DNA from: Bacteroidales bacterium
Lineage (GTDB): Bacteria > Bacteroidota > Bacteroidia > Bacteroidales > UBA932
Direction of reading: 5' to 3'
DNA: 64,000 bases
NCBI GenBank assembly: GCA_017447265.1
Contig: JAFSOA010000005.1
Span: 100,798-164,797, forward strand
The position numbers and the translations under genes are program-made. Positions 16,879 to 26,291 of the stretch are shown here, piece after piece. The notes beneath the pieces are model-generated. The model was given only the letters and a program-made list of their open reading frames with translations, had not been told where the DNA came from and did not search any database. Within the stretch, counting starts at the first letter, position 1, and every line of letters starts with the position of its first letter.

Positions 16879-17932
16879 AGAGTTTCTTTACCTTCTTCAT
16901 ATCATGGGCGACCATGATACGTACCAGTTCTTCAAAGGAAGTTTTCTGGGGGTTCCATCCAAGTTTTGTACGGGCTTTGGTGGGATCGCCGAGGAGTTCC
17001 TCGACTTCGGTGGGACGGAAGTATTTCGGGTCGACTTCGACCAGCACTTTGCCAGTAGCGGCATCAATACCCTTCTCGTTGATGCCTTCGCCTTTCCAGA
17101 GCAACGAGATGCCGACTTCCTGGAAAGCGAGGGTGCAGAATTCGCGGACGCTGTGGTATTCACCGGTCGCGATGACGAAATCTTCGGGGGTATCGTTCTG
17201 CAGCATCAGCCACATGCATTCGACGTAATCTTTGGCATAGCCCCAGTCTCGCCGGGCGCTGAGATTACCCAAGTAGAGTTTATCTTGGTGGCCTTGTTTG
17301 ATACGGGCGGCGGCCAGCGTAATCTTGCGGGTGACGAAGGTTTCGCCGCGGCGCTCGGATTCGTGGTTGAAAAGGATGCCGTTGACAGCGAAGATGCCGT
17401 ATGCTTCGCGATAGTTCTTGACAATCCAGTAGCCGTATTGTTTGGCCACGCCGTAGGGACTTCTGGGATAGAAAGGCGTATTCTCGTTCTGGGGCACTTC
17501 CACTACCTTACCGAACAGTTCCGATGTTGAGGCCTGGTAGAGCTTAGTTTTCTTCTCGAGTCCCAGGATGCGGATGGCTTCGAGAAGTCGGAGCGTGCCG
17601 ACTGCATCGGCTTCAGCCGTGTATTCCGGGCAATCGAAAGAGACTTTGACGTGGCTCTGGGCTGCCAGGTTATATACCTCGTCCGGCTGAACTTGCTGGA
17701 GGATGCGGATCAGCGAACTGCTGTCGGTCATGTCACCGTAATGCAGCTCGATGGTTTTCTTGTTTTTCATGTCGCGCACCCATTCGTCCAGGTAGAGATG
17801 CTCGATGCGGCCGGTATTGAAGGAACTGCTGCGGCGCATGATGCCATGGACGGAGTAGCCTTTTTCCAGCAGGAATTCAGCCAGGAAGCTACCGTCCTGG
17901 CCTGTGATACCGGTGATTAATGCAGTTTTCAT
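16859..17932 (-). CDS. gmd: GDP-mannose 4,6-dehydratase
   Basis: A 357-residue SDR that forms GDP-4-keto-6-deoxymannose. [16 protein letters not shown] is the characteristic Gmd N-terminus, with STSELFG (catalytic Thr/Ser and Glu) and [10 protein letters not shown] (YxxxK) further on. [15 protein letters not shown] is also typical of the family. I chose the ATG at 17932, which gives the standard N-terminus; an upstream ATG at 17974 would overlap the ATPase gene. It lies 20 bp downstream of the ATPase gene and overlaps fcl. Confidence 0.95.
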   Translation of the reverse strand: MKTALITGITGQDGSFLAEFLLEKGYSVHGIMRRSSSFNTGRIEHLYLDEWVRDMKNKKTIELHYGDMTDSSSLIRILQQVQPDEVYNLAAQSHVKVSFDCPEYTAEADAVGTLRLLEAIRILGLEKKTKLYQASTSELFGKVVEVPQNENTPFYPRSPYGVAKQYGYWIVKNYREAYGIFAVNGILFNHESERRGETFVTRKITLAAARIKQGHQDKLYLGNLSARRDWGYAKDYVECMWLMLQNDTPEDFVIATGEYHSVREFCTLAFQEVGISLLWKGEGINEKGIDAATGKVLVEVDPKYFRPTEVEELLGDPTKARTKLGWNPQKTSFEELVRIMVAHDMKKVKKLYAHGEE

Positions 17933-17952
17933 ATGTTTTCTATCATTGATTC

Positions 17953-19089
17953 TTAATATGTCTTGACAATCCACATTTCCATGAATCGGTCGGCGACGCT
18001 GTAGACCTTGGTCTTCTTGTCGTCCTCATAGGTGATGAGCTGTGCGTCCAGCAGGGTGGAAAGCGCATACTGAACGGAACTGGGCGATTTCAGCGCATGC
18101 TTTTTTACAAAGGCGACCGATGTCAGGCTGCGCGCCTTCCGTTCTTTGGCGATGGCGATCAGTGTCTCTTTCTGTTGATAGGTAAGCCGGTTCATGATGG
18201 AAGCGAAAGTACGCCCTTTTTCTTCCAATATGCCGTCCAGCGTGCTTAGAATAGCATCTTCCGCGACTACTTTTTCCGGATCCAGATAGGCGAAGGCATT
18301 GTGAAGGACATGGTGTACGTAGTAGGTATGCCCTTCGAAGAGGTCGTAGGCAAGCGCGGCCGCTTCCGGCTTCAGTGTCCGTTTTGCTTGCCGGAATTGA
18401 TCGATGGCGAAGCGGGTGTAGACATCCTTGGAAATCCTGTCGAGATGTGTCTGCTCGACACTGTTGTAGAAAGGTTTCGCGGGAGCGTTGAACATGTTCT
18501 CCAGGATATGGCGGTTGCTGCCGGCGTAGATGAAGCGGCAGTTGTTCATGTTCTGGATATAGGAGCGGAGGAGTGCTTCTACGTTCTTCTCCGGGTACTG
18601 TGTGATTTGCTGGAACTCGTCGATGGCGAAGATACAAGGCTTTTCAGCCTGTTCCAAATACCGGAAAATTTCTTCCAAGGTGAGTTCCGGCGAATGGATG
18701 TCCCCTAATTTGACATCGAACGAAGGCGTGCCTGTCGCTGGATTGTAGCCGAAACTGCCGGCCAGCGAACGAAGGAATGCGATAAAGTGGTCCAACGCAG
18801 CTTTCCCTCTGGGAACAAGGACCGCATAGATCTCCTTGCTCAGAAAGAGCACCATTTCGTGGAGACTGCTGGTCGGATAGATGTCTGCGTAGAAGGTGTA
18901 ATAGTTGTCTTTAATGCAGGGTTGTTCAAAGACATGGCGAATCAATTGGGTCTTGCCCATTCTCCTGGGGGACGTGAGCAGGACATGCGCGTTGTTCTCA
19001 AGCGTCTTGACCAGCCATGCCGTCTCTTTGTCGCGGTCACAGAAGTAGGGCTCAGGGATGATGCCGGTAATGAAAAAAGGATTCACCAT
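17953..19089 (-). CDS. Orphan P-loop ATPase (archaeal-type ATPase family)
   Basis: A 378-residue protein with Walker A SPRRMGKT (residues 40-47) and Walker [12 protein letters not shown], followed by an arginine-containing sensor stretch and a C-terminal winged-helix-like domain ([20 protein letters not shown]). It belongs to the ATPase family common as scattered single genes in Bacteroidales and archaea; its biological role is not established. I chose the ATG at 19089 because a good promoter lies just upstream; the ATG at 19137 would include it. It splits the glycosyl genes, so it may be an inserted, separately transcribed cargo gene. Confidence 0.75.
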   Translation of the reverse strand: MVNPFFITGIIPEPYFCDRDKETAWLVKTLENNAHVLLTSPRRMGKTQLIRHVFEQPCIKDNYYTFYADIYPTSSLHEMVLFLSKEIYAVLVPRGKAALDHFIAFLRSLAGSFGYNPATGTPSFDVKLGDIHSPELTLEEIFRYLEQAEKPCIFAIDEFQQITQYPEKNVEALLRSYIQNMNNCRFIYAGSNRHILENMFNAPAKPFYNSVEQTHLDRISKDVYTRFAIDQFRQAKRTLKPEAAALAYDLFEGHTYYVHHVLHNAFAYLDPEKVVAEDAILSTLDGILEEKGRTFASIMNRLTYQQKETLIAIAKERKARSLTSVAFVKKHALKSPSSVQYALSTLLDAQLITYEDDKKTKVYSVADRFMEMWIVKTY

Positions 19090-19106
19090 GGTTGCCGTCT
19101 TTTGCG

Positions 19107-19138
19107 CAAAGGTAAGCAAACTTGATATAATATACAAA
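19107..19138 (-). promoter_or_regulatory. Bacteroidetes-type promoter of the orphan ATPase gene
   Basis: On the minus strand TTTG (19138-19135) is followed after 20 bp by TACCTTTG (19114-19107), matching the TTTG / TAnnTTTG consensus of Bacteroidetes primary-sigma promoters. Transcription would start near 19103, about 14 bases before the ATG at 19089. Confidence 0.65.
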
Positions 19139-19141
19139 TTG

Positions 19142-19162
19142 TATTATAGAAATCCTATAATA
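19142..19162. repeat. AT-rich palindrome
   Basis: TATTATAG, a 5-base loop AAATC, then CTATAATA: a perfect 8-bp inverted repeat between the GT4 gene stop and the ATPase promoter. It could be a weak terminator or an operator overlapping the promoter region. It has no flanking T-run. Confidence 0.35.
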
Positions 19163-19168
19163 GAAAAT

Positions 19169-20257
19169 CTATAATGGTAAAACCACCCGGAATTTCGCCT
19201 CCACGGCTTCTTCCGTATACTTCTCCAAGAACATCTGCCGCGAATAGGCGTTGAACCGCGGCCGGGGATGCTGTTCGAAATCCTTGAGGCAGGCGATGAA
19301 AGCCTCGGCCGTATTGCATTTGCCGCCGACTTTGTCATAGTCGACATCATACCCAACAAACGCTTCGTCGGTGGCAATGATGTTCTTGCCGTACATGAGG
19401 CTCTCGCAAGTCTTGACTTTCATGCCGCTGCCCTTGAAAATGGGGAGGATCATGATGTCGGCTTCCTCGAAGAAAGGAAGCAGATTGGGGGCATCACTGA
19501 CGACCTCGATGTATTTCAACGCCGGCTCTTCTTCTTTTAGCTTCGCCATGCCTTTGCCCACCACCTTCATCCGGATGTTTACATGTGGCAGTACGTGCTG
19601 AACAAACCAAAGGATACCTTCGTTGTTCGGCGGGAAATAGGCGCCCAGAAACATGCAAAGCGGCTGTTTGCCTGTCATCGCTGTCGGATAGTTGTCCCGC
19701 TGATACCTGTCCTTGAACGCGACCGGAATCATGACATCGCCGTGACGTCCGTAGCGCCGGGAGATTTCTTCATCGTCGCGAGGGTTCAAAGTGATGATCT
19801 TGTCAGCGAACTGGCAAGCGTATCGGTCATTGTTGTCAACGCAACGGAGCACGATGCCGCGCCCCGGTTTTCTGCCCAGTTTGGCCTCGAAGTAGGGGAC
19901 TTCTACATTGTGGAAGAAGGCGATGACCCGTCCCTTGTAACCGGCCTTTTTCAACTTCTTGGCAATGATGCCGAAGACGCTGCGGTCGATGAAAACCACA
20001 TCGAAGGATTCGGCTTGCCTGACGATGTCCTTGACCCGCTTCGGCGTCAAGCCGAAATAGTAATTGAACGGGAACCAGAAAAGGCCCTTGACATAATCCG
20101 CGACAGATTTTTTCTTCGTTTCATCGTGCACAAAGTAAGTGGTCACGTGGCCTTCGCCCACGATGTGCGACAGCACATTGTGGTTCTTCTGACTGCCCTG
20201 CTCGCCACCCTCCAGGATGTTCCTGGACTTCTTGTACCGGATGAAAAGGATATCCAT
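19169..20257 (-). CDS. Family 4 glycosyltransferase
   Basis: A 362-residue GT-B enzyme. The N-terminal Rossmann domain starts with a GGEQGSQ loop and has AFFHNVEVPYFE. The C-terminal donor domain carries FLGAYFPPNNEG, and ILPIFKGSGMKVKTCESL, the glycine-rich and acidic E-x7-E-like nucleotide-sugar site of GT4. No membrane segment. Its ATG abuts the stop of the YfhO-like gene without a gap, so the two are likely co-expressed and may serve the same glycan. Donor unknown. Confidence 0.85.
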   Translation of the reverse strand: MDILFIRYKKSRNILEGGEQGSQKNHNVLSHIVGEGHVTTYFVHDETKKKSVADYVKGLFWFPFNYYFGLTPKRVKDIVRQAESFDVVFIDRSVFGIIAKKLKKAGYKGRVIAFFHNVEVPYFEAKLGRKPGRGIVLRCVDNNDRYACQFADKIITLNPRDDEEISRRYGRHGDVMIPVAFKDRYQRDNYPTAMTGKQPLCMFLGAYFPPNNEGILWFVQHVLPHVNIRMKVVGKGMAKLKEEEPALKYIEVVSDAPNLLPFFEEADIMILPIFKGSGMKVKTCESLMYGKNIIATDEAFVGYDVDYDKVGGKCNTAEAFIACLKDFEQHPRPRFNAYSRQMFLEKYTEEAVEAKFRVVLPL

Positions 20258-22717
20258 TTAGGCGGCGTTTTGCTTCTTCCGGACGAGTGACATGCAACCC
20301 AGGCCGATAGCGGCCAGGATGGTCAGGTACATGATTACGATGCAGATCGTAGCGATGCGGTCACCTTTCCGTACGCTGTCGGGATCGAAGAGGAAGGTGA
20401 TGTGGTGTTCGCCGGCAGGCACGTTGAGGGCGCGCAGGGTGTAGTTCACACGGTAGTGATCGACCGGCGCACCGTCGATGGAGGCTTTCCAGCCGTAGGG
20501 ATAGTAGATCTCTGAAAAGACAATCGTACCGGGTTGGGAGGTCGTGTAATCGTAGTCGAGTTGCTTGGGGGTATAGGCGGTCAGGTGAACCTCGGCGTCA
20601 GGGGCGATGCCGGGCTGGGTGTTGCTGACATGGTCGGCAAAAGTCTTGTCGAGGACCGCTGTGTGGCTGAGTTCGATCTCGTTCAGCGCATCGCTTTCTT
20701 CCCGGGCCCCGTCGGCAATAACCAGCGAGTCCACAAACCAGGCATTCCCTAATGCGTATGGATTGCGCCAAATTTCCGGCTGCCCGTCTTCATCGGCCGC
20801 AATGATGTACTTGGCGTTGAGCATGCCGATGACAGGCATGTGCATGGGGTTGAGGTGCTCGTCAATCAGGTCTTGATAGCGACGGAGCTTCGCAGCGTGG
20901 TAGCCGCCGATGGACTTCAACCAGTAGGACGAACGCGACTCATTGAAGGTATTGGTCGTGCGGTTCATGATCCGGAAATGCGGATCCGGGTCTTCCAGCA
21001 AGATTTCCTCCCAAGGCTGCTTTTCGAAGATGGCTTCCTTGGATGTGGTAGGAACAAAAAAGTTGTCGTTGAAATAACGTTTATCCACCGGCCACATGTC
21101 GACAAGGATGAGTACGCCGAGCCCGATCGTCAGCGGAACGAACTTGAGTTTCTTCTCGTTAAAGAAGAAGATGAGAGCGACGGCTGCTACGATGAAAGCG
21201 AAACTCCGCCAGGCGTCGCCGGTCAGCAAGGCGGCGCGGTCAGCTTGGATGGCAGCAATGATGGTCGGCGGCAGTTGTGCGAGATACATGGCATCCCTGG
21301 GCGCCTCGAAGCTATAGATCGATTTGCCGAAGAGGGCGAAGAAGAGACAGAGGCCAGCGGTTATGCCACCGGCGATGAAGATACTCTTTCTGGCTTTCTC
21401 TTTCGGAACGGAGCCGTCGACCAGGGCCTTGAGGGCCAAGAAGCCGAGCAGGGGCATGGCAATCTCTGCCACTACGAGGATAGAGGATACCGCCCGGAAT
21501 TTGTTGTAGAGCGGGAAGTGATTGAAAAAGAGCTCGGTGAGCCACATGAAGTTGGAGCCCCAGGCCAGCATTACAGAGAAAAGCGTAGAGACCAGGAGCG
21601 CCCATTTGTATGGGCCCTTGACGATGAGGCAGCCCAGCAGGAAGAGGAAGCAGACGATGGCGCCCATGTAGACGTTGCCGGCCGTGAACGGTTGGTCGCC
21701 CCAATACAAGGGAAGCGCTTTGACAAATTCCTTGACGGAGCGGGTTGGGAGGCCCAGGGCGACGGCCGCCTTGTAGGTGTGCGAGGATTTACCTAGCGTA
21801 TAGTTCGAAGAACCCCCTTTGAAGCCAGGGATCAGGAAGGAGAACGACTCGTCGATGCCGTAACTCCATTGGGTGGCGTAATCAATATCAAGTCCATTGC
21901 TATTCGTGCTTGCTGACGCTTCGCCCTCTTTGACAAGGTCGGAGTGTCCGCCACGCATGGTCTGTTCGGTATATTCTGCATTGGCGAAATAATGCGAACT
22001 GCCAGAGCCTATTCCAATTCCCACAGACAATACAAACAAAAGTGTGGCAATGCCAAAATCTTTCCAGCGCTTTTCCTTGGCATGGATGGCCAGTTCAGCA
22101 AAGAAGCAGACACCAATCATCATGAAAAGATAATAGGCCATTTGAGGATGGGGCATAATACCCAGTCCAGTAAACACCAGAACGAAGACAGTTCCCAATA
22201 AATAACGCTTGTGATAGATAAGGAAGAAGCCTCCCAATACCATGGAAATGTGCGTGATAGATACTGGCTTAGTAAGATGTCCCGCCCCCAGGATGATAAG
22301 GAAATAGGAAGATAAGGCTATAGCGATGCCCCCCACAATAGCTAGCGGAGGCTTAATGGAAAAACAGCGAAGCAGTAAAAAAAAGAAAAAGAAATAGTAA
22401 AAGATGAGCCAAGAAATATGGCTGTCACTGCGGGGGAAAAGATGGCCGAAAGGGCTGCCAAGAATATCAGATTTAGTTATTCCGCCTCCCATTTGGTAAT
22501 TTGGCATTCCGCTGAACACGGATCCATTCCACCACGAGTGATCACCTGTTTCTTCTGTGAAGCGAAGACATTCGGCTGTATTACAGATGGCATTCGTATT
22601 ATCGCCCGTCTGTAACTCCTTTCCGCTGAACTCCGGTTTACAATAAATGAGCGCCAGCGCTGCAAACAGGATCACTGCCAGCAAATACACGCCATATTTT
22701 TCAAAAAACGATTTCAT
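20258..22717 (-). CDS. YfhO-like large membrane protein
   Basis: An 819-residue protein with an N-terminal membrane segment, many further hydrophobic segments up to about residue 530, a soluble domain (about 560-770) and a final membrane helix. The pattern, with long loops (FSGMPNYQMGG early, then SYWLKSIGGYHAAKL), matches the YfhO family of Bacteroidetes and Firmicutes; Gram-positive YfhO is linked to glycosylation of lipoteichoic acid. Here it is likely a GT-C-type enzyme in surface glycosylation. It overlaps the preceding FAH-like gene by 4 bp. Family confident, function inferred. Confidence 0.8.
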   Translation of the reverse strand: MKSFFEKYGVYLLAVILFAALALIYCKPEFSGKELQTGDNTNAICNTAECLRFTEETGDHSWWNGSVFSGMPNYQMGGGITKSDILGSPFGHLFPRSDSHISWLIFYYFFFFFLLLRCFSIKPPLAIVGGIAIALSSYFLIILGAGHLTKPVSITHISMVLGGFFLIYHKRYLLGTVFVLVFTGLGIMPHPQMAYYLFMMIGVCFFAELAIHAKEKRWKDFGIATLLFVLSVGIGIGSGSSHYFANAEYTEQTMRGGHSDLVKEGEASASTNSNGLDIDYATQWSYGIDESFSFLIPGFKGGSSNYTLGKSSHTYKAAVALGLPTRSVKEFVKALPLYWGDQPFTAGNVYMGAIVCFLFLLGCLIVKGPYKWALLVSTLFSVMLAWGSNFMWLTELFFNHFPLYNKFRAVSSILVVAEIAMPLLGFLALKALVDGSVPKEKARKSIFIAGGITAGLCLFFALFGKSIYSFEAPRDAMYLAQLPPTIIAAIQADRAALLTGDAWRSFAFIVAAVALIFFFNEKKLKFVPLTIGLGVLILVDMWPVDKRYFNDNFFVPTTSKEAIFEKQPWEEILLEDPDPHFRIMNRTTNTFNESRSSYWLKSIGGYHAAKLRRYQDLIDEHLNPMHMPVIGMLNAKYIIAADEDGQPEIWRNPYALGNAWFVDSLVIADGAREESDALNEIELSHTAVLDKTFADHVSNTQPGIAPDAEVHLTAYTPKQLDYDYTTSQPGTIVFSEIYYPYGWKASIDGAPVDHYRVNYTLRALNVPAGEHHITFLFDPDSVRKGDRIATICIVIMYLTILAAIGLGCMSLVRKKQNAA

Positions 22718-23163
22718 ACAATGGAAATATTGTCTATGTTATCTCCCCGCCGAAGCGGCGCGGGAGCATTCAATTCAAACAAAAGGAGGTCGCCGATACG
22801 GAGGGAGACGTGGCGGCTTACCCGCTCCAGGCCCTCGATGATCGGGACAAACGCCACGTCGCCCAGCGCTTCCACGGGCTGGAACTCCCGTGCCACCCAG
22901 GTGGCGCGGTCCAGAAAGGGGGTCGTGGAGCCGTCATCCAGCACGCCGTAGAAGCAGATGCCGGGGGCCCACTGGCTGAAGTAGCGGCGGGCGAAGCGCG
23001 GCGCTACGGCTTTGCCGGCCTTATCGATGCGGACGCAGCGGCAGCGGGCGGCGAGGGCGCCGGTACAGTCGTCGGGCAGGCAGAAGCGGTCGGCATCGCG
23101 CACGAGCGTGATGTCGGGGCGGGCGTACCAGCTTCCATCGGTCCTGACGACATGGATATTCAT
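22714..23163 (-). CDS. Short, degenerate FAH-fold protein
   Basis: A 149-residue protein with the layout of fumarylacetoacetate hydrolase-family proteins but shorter than the usual 200 or more. Matching segments are YARPDITLV (usually FxKPxSAL), RIDKAGKAV then FARRYF (usually RI.K.GK.I..KFAHRYYD), and RIGDLLLFELNAPAPLRRGD near the end (usually KGDLIFTGTP...GD). The E-x-E pair that binds the metal in the family has no counterpart; the place reads ARCRCVRI. It is therefore probably not a metal-dependent hydrolase. It overlaps both neighbours by 4 bp, so it is a real translated gene in the dnaN operon. Confidence 0.6.
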   Translation of the reverse strand: MNIHVVRTDGSWYARPDITLVRDADRFCLPDDCTGALAARCRCVRIDKAGKAVAPRFARRYFSQWAPGICFYGVLDDGSTTPFLDRATWVAREFQPVEALGDVAFVPIIEGLERVSRHVSLRIGDLLLFELNAPAPLRRGDNIDNISIV

Positions 23164-23951
23164 TGCATCGAGAGCTTGATCCGGGTGAGCTGCTGCTTGG
23201 TGTCGAGCGTGAAGTCGCCGTCCATCATCCAGCTGTAGTACGAGGGCTCTTTCGTCAGCACGTCGACCACGCGGCGGCCCCGGTGCTTGCCGAAGTTGAA
23301 TACGGGCTCGTCGTCGTCGTTGAGGACGATGCGGCCGGCGTAGTCGACGAGACGGTTCTGGCAGGAATACTTGGCCAGGTAGGCCACGTCGTTCTGCAGC
23401 GGGTCTTCCTCGTCGTGGGCGTAGCGGTCGAGCTGGGCTTCCAGCACTTCGTAGGTGGCCATGGTGTCGGCTTCGGCGGAGTGGGCGTTGTCGAGGTTCT
23501 GCCCGCAGTAGAATTTGTAGGCGGCTTTCAGCGTGCGCTGCTCTTTCTTGTGGAAGATGTTCTGCACGTCCACGAGCTTGCGTTTGCGGAAGTCGAAGTC
23601 GACGCCGGCGCGGAGGAATTCCTCGGCCAGCATCGGGATGTCGAATTTCAGGGAGTTGTAGCCGGCGATGTCGCAGCCCTCCATCAACTGGGCCAGCGAC
23701 TTGGCCACCTGCTTGAAGGTGGGGCAGTCTTTCACGTCTTCGTCGCTGATGCCGTGAACGGCCTGGGCGCCGGGCGTGATGGGGATGGTGGGGTTGATGC
23801 GGCGGGTCTTGACTTCCACGTCGTTGGGCTGTCCGGGGCCGCCGGGCGACACTTTGACAATGGAGATTTCGACGATGCGGTCGGACGCAACGTTCAATCC
23901 TGTGCTCTCGATGTCGAAGAACAGGAGGGGATTCTTAAGCGCAAGCTGCAT
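23160..23951 (-). CDS. DnaQ-like 3'-5' exonuclease
   Basis: A 263-residue DEDDh exonuclease. Motif I is FFDIESTGL (Asp13, Glu15), motif II lies in GYNSLKFDIPMLAEEF, and motif III in HSAEADTMATYEVL with the catalytic histidine and aspartate. A C-terminal 90-residue extension (FNFGKHRGRRV, YYSWMMDGDF) is shared with Bacteroidetes homologues. It may be the proofreading epsilon-type activity for DNA polymerase III or a repair exonuclease. Its place 10 bp behind dnaN supports a replication role. Confidence 0.9.
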   Translation of the reverse strand: MQLALKNPLLFFDIESTGLNVASDRIVEISIVKVSPGGPGQPNDVEVKTRRINPTIPITPGAQAVHGISDEDVKDCPTFKQVAKSLAQLMEGCDIAGYNSLKFDIPMLAEEFLRAGVDFDFRKRKLVDVQNIFHKKEQRTLKAAYKFYCGQNLDNAHSAEADTMATYEVLEAQLDRYAHDEEDPLQNDVAYLAKYSCQNRLVDYAGRIVLNDDDEPVFNFGKHRGRRVVDVLTKEPSYYSWMMDGDFTLDTKQQLTRIKLSMQ

Positions 23952-23961
23952 GGGCGGTCGC

Positions 23962-25089
23962 TTAGGCGTTGATCATCACGGGCATGAGCAGGGCGCGGAT
24001 GTCCTGTCCGGCAGCGGTGTCGTCGGCGGGGACGATGAGCGCGGCGCGGGCCGGGTCGGCCAGCTGTATGCAGATGTGCTGGTACGGGAGGTTGCTGAGA
24101 ATCTCGAGCAGGAACGGCGCCTTGAAGCCGATCTCCATCTCCTGGCCGTCGTACTGGCAGGGGAGGGTCTCATGGGCGGACATCGAGAAGCCGAGGTCCT
24201 GTGCGGAGATGAGCACTTCGTTCTGCGAGAGTTTCAGGCGGATCTGGTTGGAGATCTGGTTGGAGCACACGGCGATGCGCTTGACGACGCCGAGGAGGTC
24301 GGTGCGGCCGATCACCAGGTGGTTGTCGTTGTTCTTCGGGATCACGCTCCGGTAGGCAGGGTAGTTGCCTTCGATCAGGCGGCAGACCAGGATGCTGGTG
24401 CCGAAGCTGAAATAGGCGTTCTTGTTGTCGTAGCGGATGGTGATGTCGTCGTCCACCTTGGCCAGGATGCTTTTGAGGATGGAAGCCGGCTTCTTGTGGA
24501 GGATGAAACTGGATTTCTGCGACACCTGTGCGTCGGTAAAGCTGTAGCAGATGAGCTTGTGGGCGTCGGAGGCGACCAGGGTGGTCTTTTCCGGGTCGAT
24601 GTCGAAGAAGATGCCGTTCATCACCGGGCGGAGTTCCTCCTCGGCGGTGGCGTAGATGGTGTTGTTGATGCCGTCGAGCAGAACGGATGCGGGAATGACC
24701 ACGCTCTCGGAGATGTCGCCGATCGTCGGCAGTTCGGGGAAGTCCGCAGCATCGAAGCAGGGGATCTTGGAGGCGCCGCTGGCCCAGACGATGTCCATGA
24801 CGGAGCTGCCCTCGTCCACACTGAAGGAAAGGGGCTGGTCGGGGAACTCCTTGAGGGAGTCGGTCAGCAGCTTGGCAGGCACGGCGGTGGCGCCTTCCTG
24901 CGACACCTGCGCGATTTCGATCGTGGTCTTGAGGGTGGTCTCGCCATCGGAAGCCGTCACGGTCAGGGTGTTGCCTTCCAGTTGGAAAAGGAAGTTCTCC
25001 AGGATGGAGTTGGTGGGCTTGGGGACGATGACTTTCGAAACGGACATCAGCCCGCCGAGAAGTTCGGAACTGGATACTGCGAATTTCAT
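23962..25089 (-). CDS. dnaN: DNA polymerase III beta subunit (sliding clamp)
   Basis: A 375-residue protein with the three-domain clamp architecture. The N-terminus MKFAVSSSELLGGLMSVSKV is typical, with FPELP and a final PVMIN matching the C-terminal M-P-V/M-R-type end of DnaN. The homodimeric ring tethers polymerase III to DNA. The ATG at 25089 gives the standard start. It heads a minus-strand transcript that continues through the exonuclease into membrane and glycosyl genes; dnaA is not adjacent in this window. Confidence 0.95.
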   Translation of the reverse strand: MKFAVSSSELLGGLMSVSKVIVPKPTNSILENFLFQLEGNTLTVTASDGETTLKTTIEIAQVSQEGATAVPAKLLTDSLKEFPDQPLSFSVDEGSSVMDIVWASGASKIPCFDAADFPELPTIGDISESVVIPASVLLDGINNTIYATAEEELRPVMNGIFFDIDPEKTTLVASDAHKLICYSFTDAQVSQKSSFILHKKPASILKSILAKVDDDITIRYDNKNAYFSFGTSILVCRLIEGNYPAYRSVIPKNNDNHLVIGRTDLLGVVKRIAVCSNQISNQIRLKLSQNEVLISAQDLGFSMSAHETLPCQYDGQEMEIGFKAPFLLEILSNLPYQHICIQLADPARAALIVPADDTAAGQDIRALLMPVMINA

Positions 25090-25133
25090 TTTGGTATAAT
25101 TTTTATATTTTTACTTCAATTCAGTTCGAATTA

Positions 25134-25141
25134 CAAATATA
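25134..25141 (-). promoter_or_regulatory. -7 promoter element for dnaN
   Basis: TATATTTG on the minus strand is an exact TAnnTTTG match, about 45 bases upstream of the dnaN ATG. The 68-bp gap between dnaN and the divergent protease gene is strongly AT-rich. No clear -33 TTTG at the usual distance. Confidence 0.5.
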
Positions 25142-25157
25142 ATAAAAATACAACAAC

Positions 25158-26291
25158 ATGGGTAAAAAACTTCTCTCACTGATTCTAACTGGCATAGTAT
25201 CAGCACTTGTGGGTTATTTTGCCGCAACCTGGACCCTCAACCGCCGCATCCCCGCCGACGCCTCGTCCGAAGAGGTGGCGGCCATCGTCGCGGCTGACAA
25301 AAAGTCAGCGCCGCAGCGGCGGGTCGAAGTCAAAGAAGTGGCAAACTTCTCGGACGCCGCCGAATCGGCAGTCCAGGCCGTGGTTTACGTGAAAGTGACG
25401 CAGAAAGCGCGTTACCAGCAGCCCAATTCCATCTTCGATCTGCTCTTCGGTTTCGCGCAGACGCCGCGTGACCAGGTGGGCCTGGGCTCCGGCGTGATCA
25501 TCCGTCCGGACGGCTACATCGTGACGAACAACCACGTGATCGCGGGTGCCGATGTCATCGAGGTGACGCTCGAGAACAACCAGGTCTATCCGGCGAAGCT
25601 GGTGGGCACCGATCCGGCGACGGACATCGCCCTGATCAAGATCGATGCGGAAGACCTGCCGACCGTTCCCATCGGAAACTCCGATGACCTCCGGCTCGGC
25701 GAATGGGTGCTGGCCATCGGCTCGCCCTATGACCTCCGCTCGACCATTACGGCGGGCATTGTCAGTGCGAAGGGCCGTTCGATGCCGAACTATGACGGCC
25801 AGTACCGGGTGGAGTCGTTCATCCAGACCGATGCGGCGGTGAATCCGGGCAACAGTGGCGGCGCGCTGGTGAATGCGGCCGGTGAGCTGGTTGGCATCAA
25901 CACGTCCATTATCTCGTTGACGGGTTCTTATGCGGGCTATTCGTTCGCGGTTCCTGTGAACATCGTGAGCAAGGTGGTCGACGACTTCATCGAATATGGT
26001 GCCGTGCAGCGTGCCCTGCTGGGTATCAACATTGCGGACATGACGGCGCAGCTGGCGGCCCAGGCGAACGTATCGGAGATTGATGGCGTCTACGTGGCCG
26101 GGGTCCAGAAGGACGGCCCGGCCGAAAAAGCCGGCATCCTCGTCGGCGACGTCATCAAGGAGATCAACCTGAACGCCGTCCACAACAGCGCCGGTCTCCA
26201 GGAACAGCTGAACCGTCTCCGCCCTGGCGAAAAAGCCGTTGTCACCGTCCTCCGTGACGGCAAACAGCACGAGATCATCGTCACCTTATAA
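25158..26291 (+). CDS. HtrA/Deg-family periplasmic serine protease
   Basis: A 377-residue trypsin-like protease with one PDZ domain. An N-terminal hydrophobic segment (residues 5-25) is a signal or membrane anchor. The catalytic triad is visible: His126 in NNHVI, Asp156 in TDIALIKI, Ser233 in GNSGGAL. A single PDZ domain covers about 280-377 (GVYVAGVQKDGPAEKAGI). Many DegP homologues have two PDZ domains, so this is closer to the DegS layout. It degrades or chaperones misfolded envelope proteins. It is divergent from dnaN, and its stop codon abuts a copy of the structured repeat. Confidence 0.9.
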   Translation: MGKKLLSLILTGIVSALVGYFAATWTLNRRIPADASSEEVAAIVAADKKSAPQRRVEVKEVANFSDAAESAVQAVVYVKVTQKARYQQPNSIFDLLFGFAQTPRDQVGLGSGVIIRPDGYIVTNNHVIAGADVIEVTLENNQVYPAKLVGTDPATDIALIKIDAEDLPTVPIGNSDDLRLGEWVLAIGSPYDLRSTITAGIVSAKGRSMPNYDGQYRVESFIQTDAAVNPGNSGGALVNAAGELVGINTSIISLTGSYAGYSFAVPVNIVSKVVDDFIEYGAVQRALLGINIADMTAQLAAQANVSEIDGVYVAGVQKDGPAEKAGILVGDVIKEINLNAVHNSAGLQEQLNRLRPGEKAVVTVLRDGKQHEIIVTL

